Origin: Tuctoria greenei
Lineage: Eukaryota > Streptophyta > Magnoliopsida > Poales > Poaceae
Direction of reading: 5' to 3'
NCBI GenBank assembly: GCA_036927565.1
Contig: JAYESD010000008.1
Coordinates: 21,966,100-22,030,099 of the forward strand
Length of the DNA: 64,000 bases
The notes beneath the pieces are model-generated. The model was given only the letters and a program-made list of their open reading frames with translations, did no database searches and had not been told where the DNA came from. Below, one piece after another: positions 54,401 to 64,000 of the stretch. Within the stretch, counting starts at the first letter, position 1, and each line of letters starts with the position of its first letter. The translations under genes and the position numbers were made by a program.

Positions 54401-56545
54401 CGGTACTCACGTCAGGTTAACAAGGCTCGTTATGACGTCTTAAGTCCAAAAAATGTTGACCTCACTTCACTCCCAAGTGTCGCTAGGGTTTCACCCTGGT
54501 TCATCCTTATCAGAACCCCGCGACCACACTTGTCACGTAATTAGGTTTACTCCTTAATGAGTGTAACTTCACTGGTCAAAAAGTCACAACCTCTTGTTGC
54601 ACAGTTCACTCATGCCTTAAGCTTTCAATGCTCCATCTTGATCGCTTAGTCTTCCTTACATCACACAGTCCAGTAATGCTTCTTCACCATTCTACCTTAT
54701 CACTCTTTGAGCGGCATAGCTCCAAGTGTCGAGTGCTAAATTGCGATGTGTCATTACATTGCACCTTTCAGTGCTTATCTCGACACTACTACGCCACCTT
54801 GAGTCATCCTTTGTTTATCCACACAACAAAGGCATGTCTGTTCCTCTTAGTCAATCTCGTCGTTCCTAAAGAGTACACAATCTTCTTAACTCTAGTGTTT
54901 CCTTATATTACTTACTTTTATGCATATCATGTCGATAGGAAATGTGACGGTAGGTGATCGACGAGGAGCTTCACTTGGAGGAGAAGTCCAAGGTGTTCCC
55001 ACTGAAGTTCCATGGCAGGTTCTCCGGAGGAAGACCAAGCCCTAACAATTGACATTTATGCAAGTCGCAAAATAAGGCAAGCCTCGGTTTGCATTTAAAA
55101 GATTTACAGAGTTTTTACAGTCTTTATCACCTTACGTCATAAGTTTGATGTGTGCATTAAGTATAGGGTGATTGATACTCCACTTGCATGGCCAAAATTC
55201 CCAGGGATTGGTTGGGACGAGTTACAGTTTAACCTGTAGTAACTGCTTTGCTAGTGCATAGGAAATCCGGTAGAAGTCGAGTAGTTGGAATCTACCCGCG
55301 AGAGATGTAGGACATATCTCACAGGATTGGTTAAATAGAAAATGGCATAATATAATGAAATGGAGATCGGGCAGGGAATGGATAGGAAGCGGCGAGAATT
55401 GAGTCTCGGTCGCATAGCCCTGCCTGTGTTGATTAAGGCCCATCTGTATGCGGCCCCTTCGGACAAGCTTGACTTGTACCGGCAACATAATGGACATATG
55501 GAATCCAATAAACTGACGTAGCTTGGTCACTTGGGTGTCGAGGCATACCGTTCCGTTTTATAGGTGTGGGTTGAGGGCAGCAAGGTGTAAATTCACTGGT
55601 GGGCACGTCAGAGTACGCCCCACGCAGGGACCTCCTGCTCGTGACGGATCGACCGGTTCGACATTTGAGTGTCTTGCGAAAGGTTGGCATATATGACTAG
55701 TACTGAAGTGTTACGTAGGTACTGCACGAAGTACTCGCTGGCACTTCCGAAAGTGCGTATGTGTCGTGTTGTCTGGGTGTGTCCTGATTGCAATCACCGT
55801 CCCTCGCGGTAATAGAGTACCACTTGTTCACTGCGCCGTGATGTAGTAAATACTAAAGAAGTCAGAAAATCATATTGTATTGAATTATAATTACTTTGCA
55901 ACCTTGTATGATTTAGGGATAGTACAATTAAAAGTTTACAATTTCCCCATACTTTAGCTGTAATAGCATTATGTGCCCTGAGCATGTCATATCATCGGTA
56001 AAATGTTTCTTGTTTGATTGTGGAGCCCATGATGTGCCGTTCTTGGAGAATGTCATTTGCTACTTAAAACTTGATTATAAAGATCCACTTGTAGGCGAGT
56101 CATTTATGCTTGACCTTACCTATGTTTAGTGTCCCCTTGCATATGTCTAGTGAGACGGTTAAGTCTTGCTGAGCCTTATGCTCACGTTTGCGCTTTAATG
56201 ATTTTTGCAGGTATTAGTTTTATTTCTGCTGTTCAGGTTATACATGAGACTCGAGGTGTCGAGATAAAATCTCATGTGAACCACGTCGCTGCTAAATGTT
56301 CTTCGTGTTGCTAGTGAGAATCGTCCTAGGGCATGGACGCCTTCTCTCCTGCTTAGTTAGGTGAGATTATGAGTATGTATTTCCCGCTGCGTGTGTACTT
56401 CTATTGTACACTCTTTTGTAAACTCTTCTTATTATATAATGAAAACTTTATATGTTTTGGTATCCTTTTTGTGTGTGCTGTTAGGTGCCGCATCGCACGG
56501 CACCACCCAATGAGATCCTCGGATGTGTGGACCCTGGTCCCCACA
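51481..56545 (+). mobile_element. 3' LTR of the LARD-like element (5.07 kb)
   Basis: Full-length copy of 41916-46964 with scattered, mostly transition differences, a few small indels (for example an insertion near 55940 and GCCCTACGC near 52785), and the open frame 52237-53292 in its CpG-rich block. Followed by GTTTG. Confidence 0.92.
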
Positions 56546-56550
56546 GTTTG

Positions 56551-56869
56551 AGACTATCTCTAGTAGTAGTGCTTCTTATGCTTTTGTGATCGAGGACATG
56601 TACTTATTTTTAAAACCTTGTAATGCACTATTTTTTTCCTTATGTGTGATGCTTATTGTTGCTTGAATGATTATCTCTATGCTCATTATTGATTATCTTT
56701 ATTTCATCACACTTTGTTGATCACACACCTGTTAGGCACCCCATCATAAGGTGTGTGCATATGTGATAAGTTTTTTGTGGATTTATCGTTATTCTCATAT
56801 GTGCACACCTTATGAAAATCATAATTTTACTCTCATTTGTGATATCTCAAATTGTTGTCATCAATCACC
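56551..56869 (+). other. Sirevirus region before the 3' LTR, with a hairpin
   Basis: Non-coding. CATAAGGTGTGTGCATATG (56745-56763) and CATATGTGCACACCTTATG (56796-56814) can pair at 17 of 19 positions with a 32-nt loop. Confidence 0.6.
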
Positions 56870-56883
56870 AAAAAGGGGGAGAT
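56870..56883 (+). other. Polypurine tract of the Sirevirus
   Basis: AAAAAGGGGGAGATT immediately before the TGTAAGTGC start of the 3' LTR. Confidence 0.85.
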
Positions 56884-58326
56884 TGTAAGTGCATCTAGGA
56901 TATCCCTTGTGGGTTTTGGCTAATTGATGACAAACATATGATATCCTAATAAAACTATTGAGATGATTGCAGGACAAACAAAGTGAAACAACTTGGTGCA
57001 CAAAAAAAAGGTGAAAAATGGAGTTGTGTCCAAAGAGGGATACTTTTATGGAGCTTGGAAGATCAAATTAGATTTTAAATGTATAGGGAGTGTATGAAAG
57101 ACACACTCCAAGAGCTCACAACTTTGCACAGGGGTAAGGGCTTTAAAATTAACCTAACTTTCACAATGCACCGGACTAGTCCGATCATGGACTGGACTAG
57201 TCCGTTACACTTTCTGGAGTCTCCCCTCTCAGGAGACCAGACTAGTCCGTATGTCCACCAGACTAGTCCGTTGAACTTTCTGGAGTCTCTCATATCGGGA
57301 GACCGGACTAGTCCGTGTGTCCACCAGACTAGTCCGTTGAACTTTCTGGAGTCTCCCATCTGTGGAGACCGGACTAGTCCACGGACTAGTCCGTTGAACT
57401 TTCTAGAGTCCACCTTCACACAGCACCGGACTAGTCCGAGCTTGGACCGGACTAGTCTGCCAGACTTTCTGGACTTCGAGTTACACTGTGACCGGACAAG
57501 TCCGGACTTGCACCAGACTAGTCCGGTATTAGGGTTTTTCAACGGTAACTTTTTGGAAACCATATAAATAGAGAATCCACGGCCTTCCAAAGGATATACA
57601 CATCGTATACCGCTGAAAACACAAACCCTAGTGCCGCCACTTTGTCCCAAGAGCCCAAAACACATCTCCCCACACATCTAAGGTGCAAAAAGAGTCAAAT
57701 CATTAGAACACTTGGATTCGGGATTGGGAGATCGTCGTTCCTTCGTTGCGAGCTCTTGGGGTTTGATCTTTCTACACTTATACTCTGCATTGTAATACTT
57801 TCAAGTGTATTTGATCGCCTCTTTCATTGTAATTCTCGTGGGAGCCCTCAACGTGTAAGGTTGCCCCACAAACTCGGTGATTACCCGTGATAGTGGAATC
57901 AAGTCAGCCTTCATGGTGACTTGAAGAGGGAAAGGGTTGGAGACCCGGCTCTGTGTGAGCTTCCTCAATGAGGACGTTGATCTCGTGGTGAGATCGAACC
58001 TTGGTAAAAATTCGCTTGTCTCTTGTGCCTCATTTACTTTACTTTTTGTTCACTAGATCACTTGATTGCTAAACAACAATTTAAGTTGCTCGCAAGTCTT
58101 CACGTGCATTCATACACTAATCTTAAATCAAAGAATCTGTTGTTCTCATTTCCGCTGCTAGAAGAACCTAGTTTCCCAAACAACACTTAATCAATTCACA
58201 TATTTCAGCACACCGGACTACTCCGCCCACATAACCGGACTAGTCTGGTCAATCAAGTTTTTGATGACTCTATTAAGTATGCAGGAAATTCAAAAGGCCT
58301 ATTCACCCCCCTCTAGGCCACGTTCA
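56884..58326 (+). mobile_element. 3' LTR of the Sirevirus
   Basis: 1443 bp, same ends, TATA box and palindrome cluster (57172-57535) as the 5' LTR, with an extra palindrome unit (GACAAGTCCGGACTTGCACC) near 57495. Followed by the CACTT duplication and Athila sequence. Confidence 0.92.
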
Positions 58327-58331
58327 CACTT

Positions 58332-58744
58332 GCCAAAAGGGGAACCAGGGGGGCACCTGTCAGGTCGGCCGAACCCCCTGGTCGGCCGAACAGGGAGTGG
58401 AGCCAAATTGGCTCCCCTTCCTCCAACGGCTATATTTTGAACCCCAAGTGACCGTTGGAGGGTGCATCCTATAAATTATGGCCATGAGGAGCACCTCTCT
58501 TCACACACCACATCATTTTACACCTCCCCAAGTCACTCTCTAGCTCACCTTGTTTTTCTTGCTCTTCATTGCAACACTCTTGCTCAAATCCATCCCCAAA
58601 AAGATTTTTCTTTTGTTTGCATTTGCATTTTACACTCAAGCTTTCAAGAGGAGAAAATTAATTGAGATTTTTGTTTTCCAAACATTGATTCTTTTTGGAT
58701 TCTTCTCGCCTTGTTTTGTTCTTGCTTGTTGAACTCAAAAAGAC
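58332..58744 (+). promoter_or_regulatory. Athila leader with possible internal promoter for the env-like ORF
   Basis: Contains GGCCGA repeats (GGTCGGCCGAAC twice, 58358-58395), CTATAAATT at 58469-58477 and a CT-rich untranslated stretch before the ATG at 58745. The arrangement (GGCCGA repeats, TATA, CT-rich leader) copies the order seen in the LTR (28674-28830). This suggests a promoter; splicing of a longer RNA is the alternative. Confidence 0.4.
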
Positions 58745-60265
58745 ATGAAGAGGTTGTTTGGAAAGAGGAAGGGGGCTGCAAGCTCAAGCCATGGTGAAGG
58801 TTCTAGTGCACGCCTCTCTTACATGGGTACAAGCCCAAGGAGGAGAAGTGTGTGTGAGGACACTCCCATGGAAGAGAGAAGCAACACACACCAACTTCTT
58901 CATGACAACGACCTCGACATACGAAGCGAAGTTGAAGATCAAGCACGCAAGTTTCTCCAAGATCGTGAGTTCCGCCACACCAAGGCTTATGATCCATATT
59001 TGATCTCCAAAATAGGTATGGACTCTGAATTTCTTTCCATTTGGCATGCAATTGGATTTAATGACTTTGCTCACATAGAGGAGAAAGGTTCACGCCTTCT
59101 CACTATCCAATTCCTTTGCACGCTAAGAATAGGATTTGATGGTATTACTTTTAGATTATTTCAAAAAGAATACAACATCCTATGGAAAGAATTAGGTAGC
59201 ATCCTATGCTTCCATAAACCGTGTTTGCTATATTTATACAATTTTCCTAAGTTTAACAAAAAAAGTTTTTGGCATGAGCTAACTAGTGAGGTCACATGTA
59301 GGGCTCCTAGGAATAGCCACATCCAAAACCCTACCTAACGCTTCATGCATAGATGGGTGGCTATGACTATGTTCCCTAGGGGAGATGTTAGGGTTGTGCG
59401 AGATGATGAATTGAAAATTTTGTTTGCCATGACTAAAAAGATAAAAGTTGCTCCAGTCAAAGCCATGATGACACAATAGTTAGATTACATTTCAAAATCA
59501 GGACCAATTGAATGCACTTCATTGATTACTCATATTGCTAATAGGGTAGGAGCACTTAAATACTCTTCATTTGAATATATTGAAACTGAAAGAGAATTAA
59601 TTGATGAAGACTATTTAGTGCAAGGACATACCCTTAAGCATGATCAAGATGGGTCCTTGATATTTTTCTATCCCGGCTTTGTCAATGAAATTCGGTTACC
59701 TAACCCGGATTTTCATTTGTACAAATGCCAGAGGCTAACCATTAATCTTATTCCCCTTGAGGAAGCAAGAAGAAGTAATGTCTCTGGCAGGATAACAAGG
59801 AATCGTGCGAGGGCTGCAGCCACAGGCATGCCACCGATAATTCCGGTCCATGAATACCAAGAGGAAGAGAACCCAATGGGTTATGCACTGGGATGGACTC
59901 AACCTCCGACGTATGAGACTGGGGGATCATCTTGGCAAGAATGGCAAGGGGATCCACCCTTATCCACTTCAAGCTCTAGTAGCTTGCCCCCAACGTCCAT
60001 GAGAGGACGTCGTTCCTTTCCGGCTAGAAGTCATCATGACTATAGCCAAGGAATGACGGACCTCACTAGACGTATGGGAGAACTTGAAGTGAGAACGGGT
60101 GACATCTACAACACACTCCAAGAGCATGTTCAAGGTACCCATGATTGGCAACAACACATGGATGCTCTATTCACCAACTTCAACACGACGCTACAACAAC
60201 AACAAGCCGATCTTGCAGCATACTTCCGTCATCAAGGGTTCAACCCTTATCACGGAGGTAGTTGA
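58745..60265 (+). pseudogene. Athila ORF-1/env-like protein
   Basis: A single frame of 507 codons from MKRLFGKRKGAASSSHGEGS to a TGA at 60263, with two internal stops at 59336-59338 (TAA) and 59477-59479 (TAG). The conserved part includes EDQARKFLQDREFRHTKAYD, SIWHAIGFNDFAHIEEKGSR, LLTIQFLCTLRIG, FRLFQKEYNI and GFVNEIRLPNPDF. The C-terminus is Gln/Ser-rich with a possible coiled coil (MTDLTRRMGELEVRTGDIYN, NTTLQQQQADLAAYF). It matches the downstream ORF family of grass Athila elements. No membrane segment is evident, so the env label is positional only. Both stops are one C-to-T change from Gln codons. Confidence 0.75.
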
Positions 60266-61633
60266 AGAACAAGCTTGGGGGAGGAACCCCACTTGAGGTA
60301 ACATGTATCACATTCCTTGCATATTTATTTTCCATCCATCCATCATCCACCTTGCATTAAAAAAATAGGTTAGATTTGCTTTTATCAAATAAAGTTGTGC
60401 GGTAAGAATGATTTAGAATTCACATAGATGAAATGATAAATAGTTGCTCTGTTTTATTTTCCTAAGTCTCTAGTTTACAACTTGCTACTCTCCGAATATG
60501 GCTTTCATTGGTTTTAAATACTTTTACCTTAATTTGGAAATTGTGGGTAGCAAAAGCTTAATCTAATTCTAGGTTGTTGCAAGATTAGAATTAGTAATAG
60601 GGCTGCTAGTCCTAGTTTGAAAGTAAAACTTAGATTTCCGAAGAAATTCTAAAAAGATTTATGTTTCCCTCATTTAATTGGAAATACCTACCAAAGCCAT
60701 ATGATGTTCATACATAGACGAAACCTTATGCATATGCTATTTGCTTTCACATTGAGCCTAGTCAAACTAGTATAGACCTATGTGAGAAATCATTCAACTC
60801 TTTTTGAATTCAAGGCTTCACTTGCACATGCTATACTTCTACACTAGAAGTAAGCAAAATGTCCATCATATCCACCATACAACAACAAAAAGAGAAACTC
60901 CATGTTATTCATGTTTAGCGCTCTCTTCAAAATTCATTGCAAAAAAGGGAGTAGAAGACATGGCTACAAAAAGAAAATGAAAAAAATGGCATGCTTACAT
61001 CATAAGCATGAGAAAAAAAGAGAGAGAGAAAATAAAAGTAGCCATGTTTCATCCCTGCAAAAGAAAGAGAGATTATACCAAAAAGGAGTTATCTCAAGTA
61101 TCCACATCCACTTCCACTCCATCACACATGCACTAGTCTTGAATCAAAAATTTTTGATTTGAATTCTTCTAAGGCTTACTCTTTTGACTTAGCAATATAT
61201 GTGATGCAAATATGCCTACATACTTTCCTTACCAAGCTTCACATACAAGCCATATTCAATGACTAGGAATAGTAGAGGCACAATGCTTTGGTGATGAAAT
61301 ATTTCCACTATCCACAAAGGAGTGATTGAGAAAATCAAATTGGGGTACTTAATATCTAAATTGAATTCTCCAGGATTTAAGTGGAACTTGATTTCTAGGA
61401 TATGTTTGCTTCATTTGCTATTCTACCTTTCAACTACTCATGAATATGAAAAAGCATAAACCCCATGATAACTTAAGAAAGGTAGAGTATCATAGCCAAT
61501 TTCTGCAATACTAGGTAGAGTATCTTGTTGTGCATTAGATACTTTTGAAAATAAGATATTGAAGCAACTCCTTATCATCAACCTAAAGTCTTGACTTTGC
61601 TCGGGACGAGCAGAGGATAAGCTTGGGGGAGTT
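60266..61633 (+). other. Athila 3' untranslated region and polypurine tracts
   Basis: Non-coding, with GCTTGGGGGAGGAACC at 60271 (a second, PPT-like tract right after the ORF) and the true PPT GCTTGGGGGAGTT at 61621-61633. A CGGGACGAGCAGAGGATAA segment precedes the true tract. A purine-rich stretch (60940-61080) holds short frames that are not believed. Confidence 0.6.
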
Positions 61634-63364
61634 TGTTGAAGGCTGTTATATACCAATTTCATCTGTCAATTTAACTCAATTATATGATGGATTTGGCATT
61701 TATTACACACATCTCATTTCTATCTAACCCAATTCTACTTGGACTTGGAGAAATATGTGTATGCAACATTTTATGCAGGAAATGAGGAAATGTAGAGGGA
61801 CCAATCCTATAAAATATCATCCCAGCCAATCAGGCGATGACACGTGGCATCCCATGGATCAAATGGCCCACAAACAGAAGTATCCAAGGAGATCCAATGG
61901 TGTATCACCCATATACATCAATGGGACCCACCTGGCAGCCACCTGGAGAAAGCACATGAGAAATGGTGCAATGACCAGGTCGGCCGAACCGGGGGATTGG
62001 CCGACCTGGTCTTTGCACCAAACTCGGTCAGCCTCGACGTGTTGCCTCCTCCCGACTCCCTGGAGTCAATGGTGACTGATTCATGCGCTTTTGGTGGCGG
62101 CAACCGACCTCAACACTAGTATAAATAGGACCCCTACCCCTCACTTCAACACACACCACTTGAGCTTCATCTCTATTGTATACACTAACAGCCATAGTCT
62201 TAGAGGAGTTAGGTTGTAGAGAGGAGAGTCTCTAGTCCCAAGTCCAAATTGGGAAAGGAGTAAGGAGTCTCTCTTTTCCCAATCCTACATTGGGAAAGGT
62301 ATGACTCATGTATTCTTTCTTGTATTTGTGACTTTATACATAATAAAGATAGTATCTTTGGTCTCTACTTATACATATACTTGGGCAAAGCGTTTCTTGT
62401 TTGATTGTGGAGTCCATGTATGTGGAAGGTATAGCTTCTATGACTGTTTCATCATGAACATATCTCATTATCATTGAACCTATAGACCCCCACTATAGTC
62501 TAGTTAATTATAACATAACTAGGTTATTATGGACAATTATGTTGTGTATCAACATTGGTTCAATGATGATTCAATTCGTTGCCTTAGGATGGATTGTGCC
62601 TAGGCTCTTAAGGTAATTACTTAATATGCTAGCATGGTGCTAGGATAGCTAAGTAGCATTGGATGTCTCGTAGACCCACGGATTGAAGAGGTAGGCAGTA
62701 GGTGGTGACAACCTTATCTGTCCTTTGTAATCCTCCACGTTCGGCTATGCCACAAGCTCTTGGCGGGAGTCGCCCTAGTATTGCTAGGGTTAAGCCCGTG
62801 CCCGATGTGTTGAACCACATATCATAAGTATTCATTATTGATCTAGCTTATGAATAATTAGTTTAGACTATGTATATGTACAATAGAGCATAGTAGGAGT
62901 ACCTCCATAACTCTCAACCTTAACTAACCTCTAGGATCCTCTTACCCCCCTTAGACTTAAAATCTTTTGTGTGTGTCACACTACGTCCATTATTATTTTA
63001 TCCATCCTTACTAGATTCTTACCTAGACCTTTCTACCCTTTCCACTTGATGATTGTTATATCTCTTCCCTGCCTTCCTTTGGGATCAAATAAATGACATC
63101 CTTGGGAATACTCTTAAGGGGAAATGCTACAATGATACCTCCGTGAGCTTGCGGAACTCATTCTGTGATCCAATAGAACCATTAACAAGCATTTCTGACA
63201 CATCAGTTGGAGATGTTTAGTTAATGGTGCATAAGAAATACCAACAAGCATTTCTGGCGCCTTTGCCGGGGATGATTTGTTAGTATATTTTAGGAGCTGT
63301 CAACAAGCATTTCTGGCGCCGTTGTCAGGGATGATTTGTTAGTATATCTTAGTAGCCGTCAACA
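61634..63364 (+). mobile_element. 3' LTR of the Athila-type element
   Basis: 1731 bp, few differences from the 5' LTR by eye, same palindrome (61973-62012), TATA box and terminal tandem repeats (63185-63364). Followed by ATCAT and the resumed TNP2 gene. Confidence 0.92.
63182..63364. repeat. 59-bp tandem repeats with PBS-like cores at the LTR end
   Basis: Three units, each starting (C)AACAAGCATTTCTG and including GGCGCC(G/T)TTG(C/T)C(A/G)GGGATG, then TTGTTAGTATAT. The same units end the 5' LTR (29882-30064), where the fourth start is the true LTR end plus PBS. Confidence 0.8.
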
Positions 63365-63369
63365 ATCAT

Positions 63370-64000
63370 GAAAGAGTACAGAAGATGTTTCACTGAGTGG
63401 TTAATAGACAAAAATATACCATACAGAAACTCTATAGAAGAGGTAACAATGAAGAAGTTTGCTTCCTACCCATCTGCTTTGGTGACATCATGGCAAACAT
63501 ATGACATCAATGGTTACACATTTTACACTGAAGAAAAAGACGATAAGAGTGTTGCATAAAATAGTGGTGTTTGTATAGATGCTTATGATCGACAAGGGCA
63601 GAAGACCACACACTTCGGATTCATAGAGGAAATATGAGAACTCGATTATTGCAAAAGAATGCTAATGGCCGTATTTAAGTGCCAATGGATCAAACATCCT
63701 GATGGTGTGAAAGTGGACAACTACGGGCTGACACTGGTAGACTTGAACAAAGTGGGTTATAAAGATGACCTGTGGGTTCTCGCCGATCATGTTGCACAAG
63801 TTTTTGATGTACAAGATTCAGGAACTGAGAAGATGCACATAGTTGTTTCTGGAAAGCAAAACATTGTTGGGGTTGAGAATGTGGGAGATAATGAAGAGGA
63901 ATATAATCAATATGAAGAGATGTACCTTTTCACCGAACCAGAAAACATCAAGCACGTAGAGAGAAGCATTAAAAAGGTTTTTAAACCCTATATGCGACAT
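63370..64000 (+). pseudogene. CACTA B: TNP2-type transposase, C-terminal segment (DUF4216-like)
   Basis: Continues after the Athila target site: MKEYRRCFTEWLIDKNIPYR, then ALVTSWQTYDINGYTFYTEE, CKRMLMAVFKCQWIKHPDGV, NYGLTLVDLNKVGYKDDLWV, and ADHVAQVFDVQD. This is the DUF4216-type tail of TNP2 proteins. Stops at 63557-63559 (TAA) and 63635-63637 (TGA, where relatives have Trp in EEIWELDY) break it. The gene runs past the window end, as does the right terminus of element B. Confidence 0.88.

Larger units (their letters stand above)
41916..56545 (+). mobile_element. LARD-like giant LTR retrotransposon without coding genes
   Basis: 14,630 bp with LTRs at 41916-46964 and 51481-56545 (5049 and 5065 bp), both from TGTAAAAGCCC to GGTCCCCACA, and a perfect GTTTG duplication (41911-41915, 56546-56550). 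A Met-type-like PBS at 46969, a PPT before the 3' LTR, and a 4.5-kb core without gag or pol. This fits the LARD definition (long LTRs, conserved non-coding core). The CGGGACGAGATTCC-TTTAAGGGGGAAGGA tail resembles Del/Tekay chromoviruses, the likely autonomous partner lineage. It is the youngest insertion of the nest. Confidence 0.9.
32568..58326 (+). mobile_element. Sirevirus-type Copia retrotransposon with env-like gene
   Basis: LTRs at 32568-33987 and 56884-58326 run from TGTAAGTGCATC to CCACGTTCA and are flanked by CACTT on both sides (32563-32567, 58327-58331). Met-type PBS, gag with zinc knuckle, protease, integrase, reverse transcriptase and RNase H in Copia order, then a third ORF (env-like), purine tracts and the 3' LTR. 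The long LTR, CCGGACTAGTCCGG palindromes and third ORF place it in the Sirevirus genus. It is interrupted by the LARD at 41916-56545, and its genes carry stops and frameshifts. Confidence 0.93.
28333..63364 (+). mobile_element. Athila-type Gypsy retrotransposon, pol-less, with nested insertions
   Basis: LTRs at 28333-30064 and 61634-63364 (1732 and 1731 bp) both start TGTTGA and end GTCAACA. A perfect ATCAT duplication flanks the element (28328-28332, 63365-63369). The PBS is tRNA-Asp type and the PPT is GCTTGGGGGAGTT. Without the nested Sirevirus and its duplicated site (25,764 bp) the element is about 9.27 kb: gag, protease, a short gap, then an env-like/ORF-1-type gene. No reverse transcriptase, RNase H or integrase is present, so it would depend on an autonomous relative. 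Confidence 0.9.

Noticed and set aside
60902..61162. Lys-rich ORF in the Athila 3' region
   Set aside because: Purine-rich low-complexity DNA after the env-like stop; no homology features.

Overview
The window is a plant nuclear genome segment, almost certainly from a grass (Poaceae). The evidence is the mix of grass-type CACTA transposons, a Sirevirus-type Copia element, an Athila-type Gypsy element, a Tat-type Gypsy antisense ORF with a Transposase_28-like protein, a Tourist-type MITE, and one intron-containing NPF4-like transporter gene. No rRNA, tRNA or CRISPR array was seen. All functional calls come from reading translated motifs by eye; no database search was run.

Layout. 1-8844 is a pile of broken LTR retrotransposons: a Copia LTR end with primer-binding site; a promoter plus first-exon-like block on the minus strand; a Sirevirus-like LTR stub; a Copia gag with its LTR; the 3' end of a Tat-like Gypsy element with an antisense ORF; and a third Copia whose gag and leader are interrupted by a Tourist MITE and by a solo LTR that carries a pol tail. 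9066-10570 (minus) is the only recognisable ordinary host gene, an NPF4-like transporter that has lost about 190 internal residues in frame. About 11290-18821 is a CACTA-type element (A) with a minus-strand Transposase_24 plus Ulp1-like (C48) protease gene and subterminal repeats.

From 19530 to the end of the window runs a second CACTA transposase gene (B, TNP2 type, plus strand), split by a five-element nest. CACTA element C (20141-26217) sits in the first half. An Athila-type Gypsy element (28333-63364) sits near the C-terminal part. Inside the Athila lies a Sirevirus Copia (32568-58326), and inside that lies a giant non-coding LTR element (LARD-like, 41916-56545) with 5.05-kb LTRs. The three LTR elements each have a perfect 5-bp target duplication (ATCAT, CACTT, GTTTG), so the order of insertion is clear: B, then Athila, then Sirevirus, then LARD.

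The most interesting content is in CACTA element C. It carries a five-exon minus-strand copy of a SUMO-conjugating enzyme (SCE1/UBC9) with the catalytic-Cys and HPN motifs kept but a TGG-to-TAG nonsense codon, and a separate degenerate fragment of an Argonaute PIWI domain including the catalytic-His region. It therefore looks like a gene-capturing (Pack-type) CACTA holding pieces of a SUMO ligation gene and an RNA-silencing gene; the neighbouring CACTA A encodes a Ulp1-like protease. Also notable are the LARD with a 350-codon ORF kept open in both LTRs, a pol-less Athila with gag, protease and env-like genes, and a tandem repeat of the Athila LTR end that contains primer-binding-site copies. 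Nearly all nonsense codons in the elements fit C-to-T/G-to-A change, as expected of methylated, silenced repeats.
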